A program made the position numbers and the translations under genes. The notes beneath the pieces are model-generated. The model saw nothing but the letters and a program-made list of their open reading frames with translations, was not told the DNA's origin and made no database searches. A stretch of DNA of 64,000 nt from Pomacea canaliculata (lineage: Eukaryota; Mollusca; Gastropoda; Architaenioglossa; Ampullariidae): the NCBI RefSeq assembly GCF_003073045.1, contig NC_037594.1, forward strand, positions 28,198,737-28,262,736, given 5' to 3'. This document shows positions 61,376 to 64,000 of the stretch, one piece after another. Positions within the stretch are counted from its first letter, which is position 1; each line of letters begins with the position of its first letter.

Positions 61376-63107
61376 GTGATAGTAGTGAGAATGACAATTG
61401 ATAATAAATGCAATAATGATGCTAATGTGACAAGACAAAAATTCGTCTCTGCCCACCTAGCAAAGATGACCACAGCACTTTTAAGCTCTGGTTGTACGAG
61501 TGAACATTTATACATTTAAAAAAAGTTAAAGTAAAGATCCAAAAGCCTGAGCGCAATGAACTGTAAATGGTTCCCCATGTCTCAGCATGAGGAAGATGGA
61601 GTTCAATATTGTTCTGGGTAGGCACAGAGGAGTTTTCTAGTCAATGAATGGAATGGAGCTTAAAACAGAAATCTATTACTATTCCGTCAGGCTATCAAGC
61701 CTTTTCTTACTGGTAAAGTATATAACAAAATTAGTATCAAACTATCAAACACAAACTAAATCAGTGTGAAAGGTCTAACATTCCCCTCTGGACTTGCAAA
61801 TGAAGTTTTTACCTGAAAGGGAAACTGTCTATGATTCTGAAATGAAATATAATTGACATATGTCTGGAAGTCAAGGTGTTGGAAAATGAACGTCGCAGTT
61901 CATTGCATTACCTTTTGACAGCTCACTAAAAATGCATAATTTTGAAAAATAAACTCTATTTAGTAGATGAGCAAAATTCTATGAGTAAAGCTACTGTCAA
62001 TGATAGAAACAAATCTCTTGCTCACTTTTTGCCAAGTTTTCATTTTTTATTCATTGCTACTAAGTACTATAAGCAAATGCAAGTTTTTTGTTTGGAAACT
62101 GAAAGTATGTTTTCCTTCCTCATCTTCTGACAAGAAATCGAAACACCATAATTGTTAATTGATGAGCTTTTCCTACTCATTAATTAGAAATTACTAATTA
62201 GAATATATTTAAAATATAGTATTAAAAACTATATAAGCTGCTATTCTTTTGTTTTTATAACTATTCTTAAATAAAGTATAATAAATATTAAGATTATAAA
62301 CAAAACTATGACACATTTACAAAAATATTTGAAGTTTTTTTATGAAGTATTAAAATTTAAAAAAAAAAAGGATAAGCTTTTCCAGGCGAGAACTTAACAC
62401 AGCAGTATAGCCAGAGATGGCCAAGAGCGTTTCAAGTTAACTGATTAGATATGTAATGGGTGACTACCTCGACCTCTTTAGCCTCTGGTCTATATGCATT
62501 TATTCAATTTATCACATGACGAATTAGATTATGTCAAACTAATCCTCCATCCAAGTCGCAACTGATAAAACCTACAAAAACATACACAAGTGTATCTGAT
62601 AAGTCTTATTTTGCCTTTTTAGTCTTCTAGTCACAAGCAAAAACTTAATACAGAAGTCAATTACCCGAAGAAGAAAAAAATAAAATAGTGATGAGGAAGA
62701 AGATGTAACAAAAATATCATCAGCACTTACAAGAGCTTGTTTATCCTTATATTTCCTTTTACTTAACAAGAATAAAATTATTTTAAAACTGCCTTTACGA
62801 ATTCACTTCACAATTCCCTTATTTACATGATATTTTAAGCATACATAAGGACTCACTGATATGGCAGCTAGCGACTTACATCGAAGCAAAGATACCGAAT
62901 ACTTGTATTTACTATCTTCGATGGAAGCAAGCGATAGCAGGCGACAATGCATTGAGAGTACTGTCCCCTTTACACACTATTACCTCCCTTCGCAGCTGCA
63001 GCGCAAGGGACGTAAAATATAATCACGGACATGTATAGGTGGATTGCTTTCTGTCTGCCGAGACCAACGCCTCTTGCGAAGTTCTCCGTTTTTAGCCTAA
63101 ACAATGA

Positions 63108-63200
63108 ATGTGACTAAACCGAAAGCTTTGTATACACCATCCTCATTTTAGTAGTTAAATAGAAAAAATCGTCTGCAGGCAGTCCAATATTACAAGTTCG
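63108..63200. repeat. Dispersed repeat copy B
   Basis: Begins AATGTGACTAAACCGAAAGC and matches 42172-42265, sharing TTTAGTAGTTAA, ATCGTCTGC and TTACAAGTTCGT. Unique flanks on both sides differ from copy A. Confidence 0.75.
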
Positions 63201-63833
63201 TAATATAATATATTGTAGACTGATCGAGCTGCGCTGTGCTATCCACAGACTCAATTACATCATGGACGTGTATAGCTCACATGAACGAATACACATAAAG
63301 AGCGGGCGGTTCACTTTGGCTTCTTGATTATTTGTAATAATTATCATTTTTGTGATTTTGTTCACTGTCGTGTAATCATAGCTTCTAGTGAGAAAGCAGC
63401 ATACACAGAGACAGCTTCTGTTGAAAAGCGAAACAGGAAAAGACGAAGCAATAATTGACTTATAGTCGAGTGCATGCGCATCGCAATTAACTACTTTCCC
63501 CCGCGAGAGATAGTACGTACACGTACAATCCTATCGTTATAGCGTCTGTACAAACAATTTAAGGGAAGTATAGCTTGTATATAATTATCTTGGGACATTC
63601 CTGTTTACTCGCATTCACAATTCTCTCTTACATAAACAAGCATGGTGTAAAACTCAAACAACTAACCAATCTCTCTCTCACTCACACACACCCAGCCACA
63701 CCCTCTTATTCTCCTAACCTTATCTCTCCACCCTCTTCTCGTACTCTCAACAGTTGAGGCACAGCTGTGTGCATCTCCATTATCTGTTAGCAAACCTGAG
63801 CATCAGTCATATCTCAATACTACTGGTAAGTAT

Positions 63834-64000
63834 GACACCTTGTGGCACCTTACCTCAATCTCCATTGGTGGCAGACCCCTGTGCAACCTCCGCTTTGCAG
63901 ATGACATTGACCTCATGGCAGGCAGTAACAACGAACTTCAGGATTTGACGGACAGACTCTCCAGGCGAGCGGGGGCCTATGGCATGGAAATAAGCTCAGA
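63834..64000 (+). mobile_element. LINE reverse transcriptase fragment, runs off the right edge
   Basis: One open frame reads TSISIGGRPLCNLRFADDID then LMAGSNNELQDLTDRLSRRA and GAYGMEISSE, up to the last base. FADD is the catalytic box. The copy starts abruptly near 63834, so it is 5' truncated there. No stop occurs in the 166 visible bases, and the reading is cleaner than in the related copy in SUGCT intron 6, which suggests a younger insertion. The rest lies outside the window. Confidence 0.8.

Larger units (their letters stand above)
60181..63833. other. Intergenic region upstream of CLN3
   Basis: No further gene recognised. A LINE fragment lies at 60770-61375. Dispersed repeat copy B is at 63108-63200. 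The less AT-rich block near 62870-63110 is a possible distant promoter or untranslated first exon of CLN3. A CT/CA-rich stretch is at 63670-63740. Confidence 0.45.

Noticed and set aside
1-64000. CRISPR arrays, operons, rRNA genes, LTR or virus-derived elements
   Set aside because: None seen; the window has split animal genes, and the reverse transcriptase fragments carry LINE-type, not retroviral, motifs.

Overview
The window is animal nuclear DNA, most likely from a mollusc and probably a gastropod. The genes are split into many short exons with AT-rich introns. The predicted proteins align from memory with metazoan families. The repeats include tRNA-derived SINEs, decayed LINE copies, hAT and Tigger DNA transposons, and a LINE reverse transcriptase of a type common in mollusc genomes. 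The species assignment is inference; no search was run.

Six host genes can be modelled exon by exon with closed reading frames. From left to right they are: ABRAXAS1, BRCA1-A complex scaffold (+, 7 exons, 5875-14357); an acyl-CoA-binding protein of the ACBP/DBI family (+, 4 exons, 17236-20268); a CHST15-like type II Golgi sulfotransferase (-, 7 exons, 22786-26939); SUGCT, a mitochondrial class III CoA-transferase (+, 14 exons, 30682-37367); a small PLAC8/cornifelin-family protein (-, 3 exons, 39646-45190); and CLN3/battenin (-, 15 exons, 49930-60180). They act in DNA repair, acyl-CoA transport, glycan sulfation, glutarate metabolism and lysosome function. I see no shared pathway; this is an ordinary animal neighbourhood, not a gene cluster.

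The rest is intergenic and intronic DNA with mobile-element remains. These are: a 711-bp Tigger element with near-perfect ends (3345-4055); a decayed LINE in ABRAXAS1 intron 6 carrying a 183-bp hAT MITE with a perfect 8-bp target duplication; a decayed LINE in SUGCT intron 6; a second LINE family near 60.8-61.4 kb; a LINE reverse transcriptase running off the right edge; several SINEs; and a hAT-like element near 48 kb.

I found no convincing new biological system. The points most worth checking are two GC-AG introns that the reading frame demands, a direct repeat flanking one sulfotransferase exon, a cluster of palindromes in a CLN3 intron, a PCNA-binding-like motif in the Tigger remnant, and a possible secreted-peptide ORF antisense to PLAC8 intron 1.
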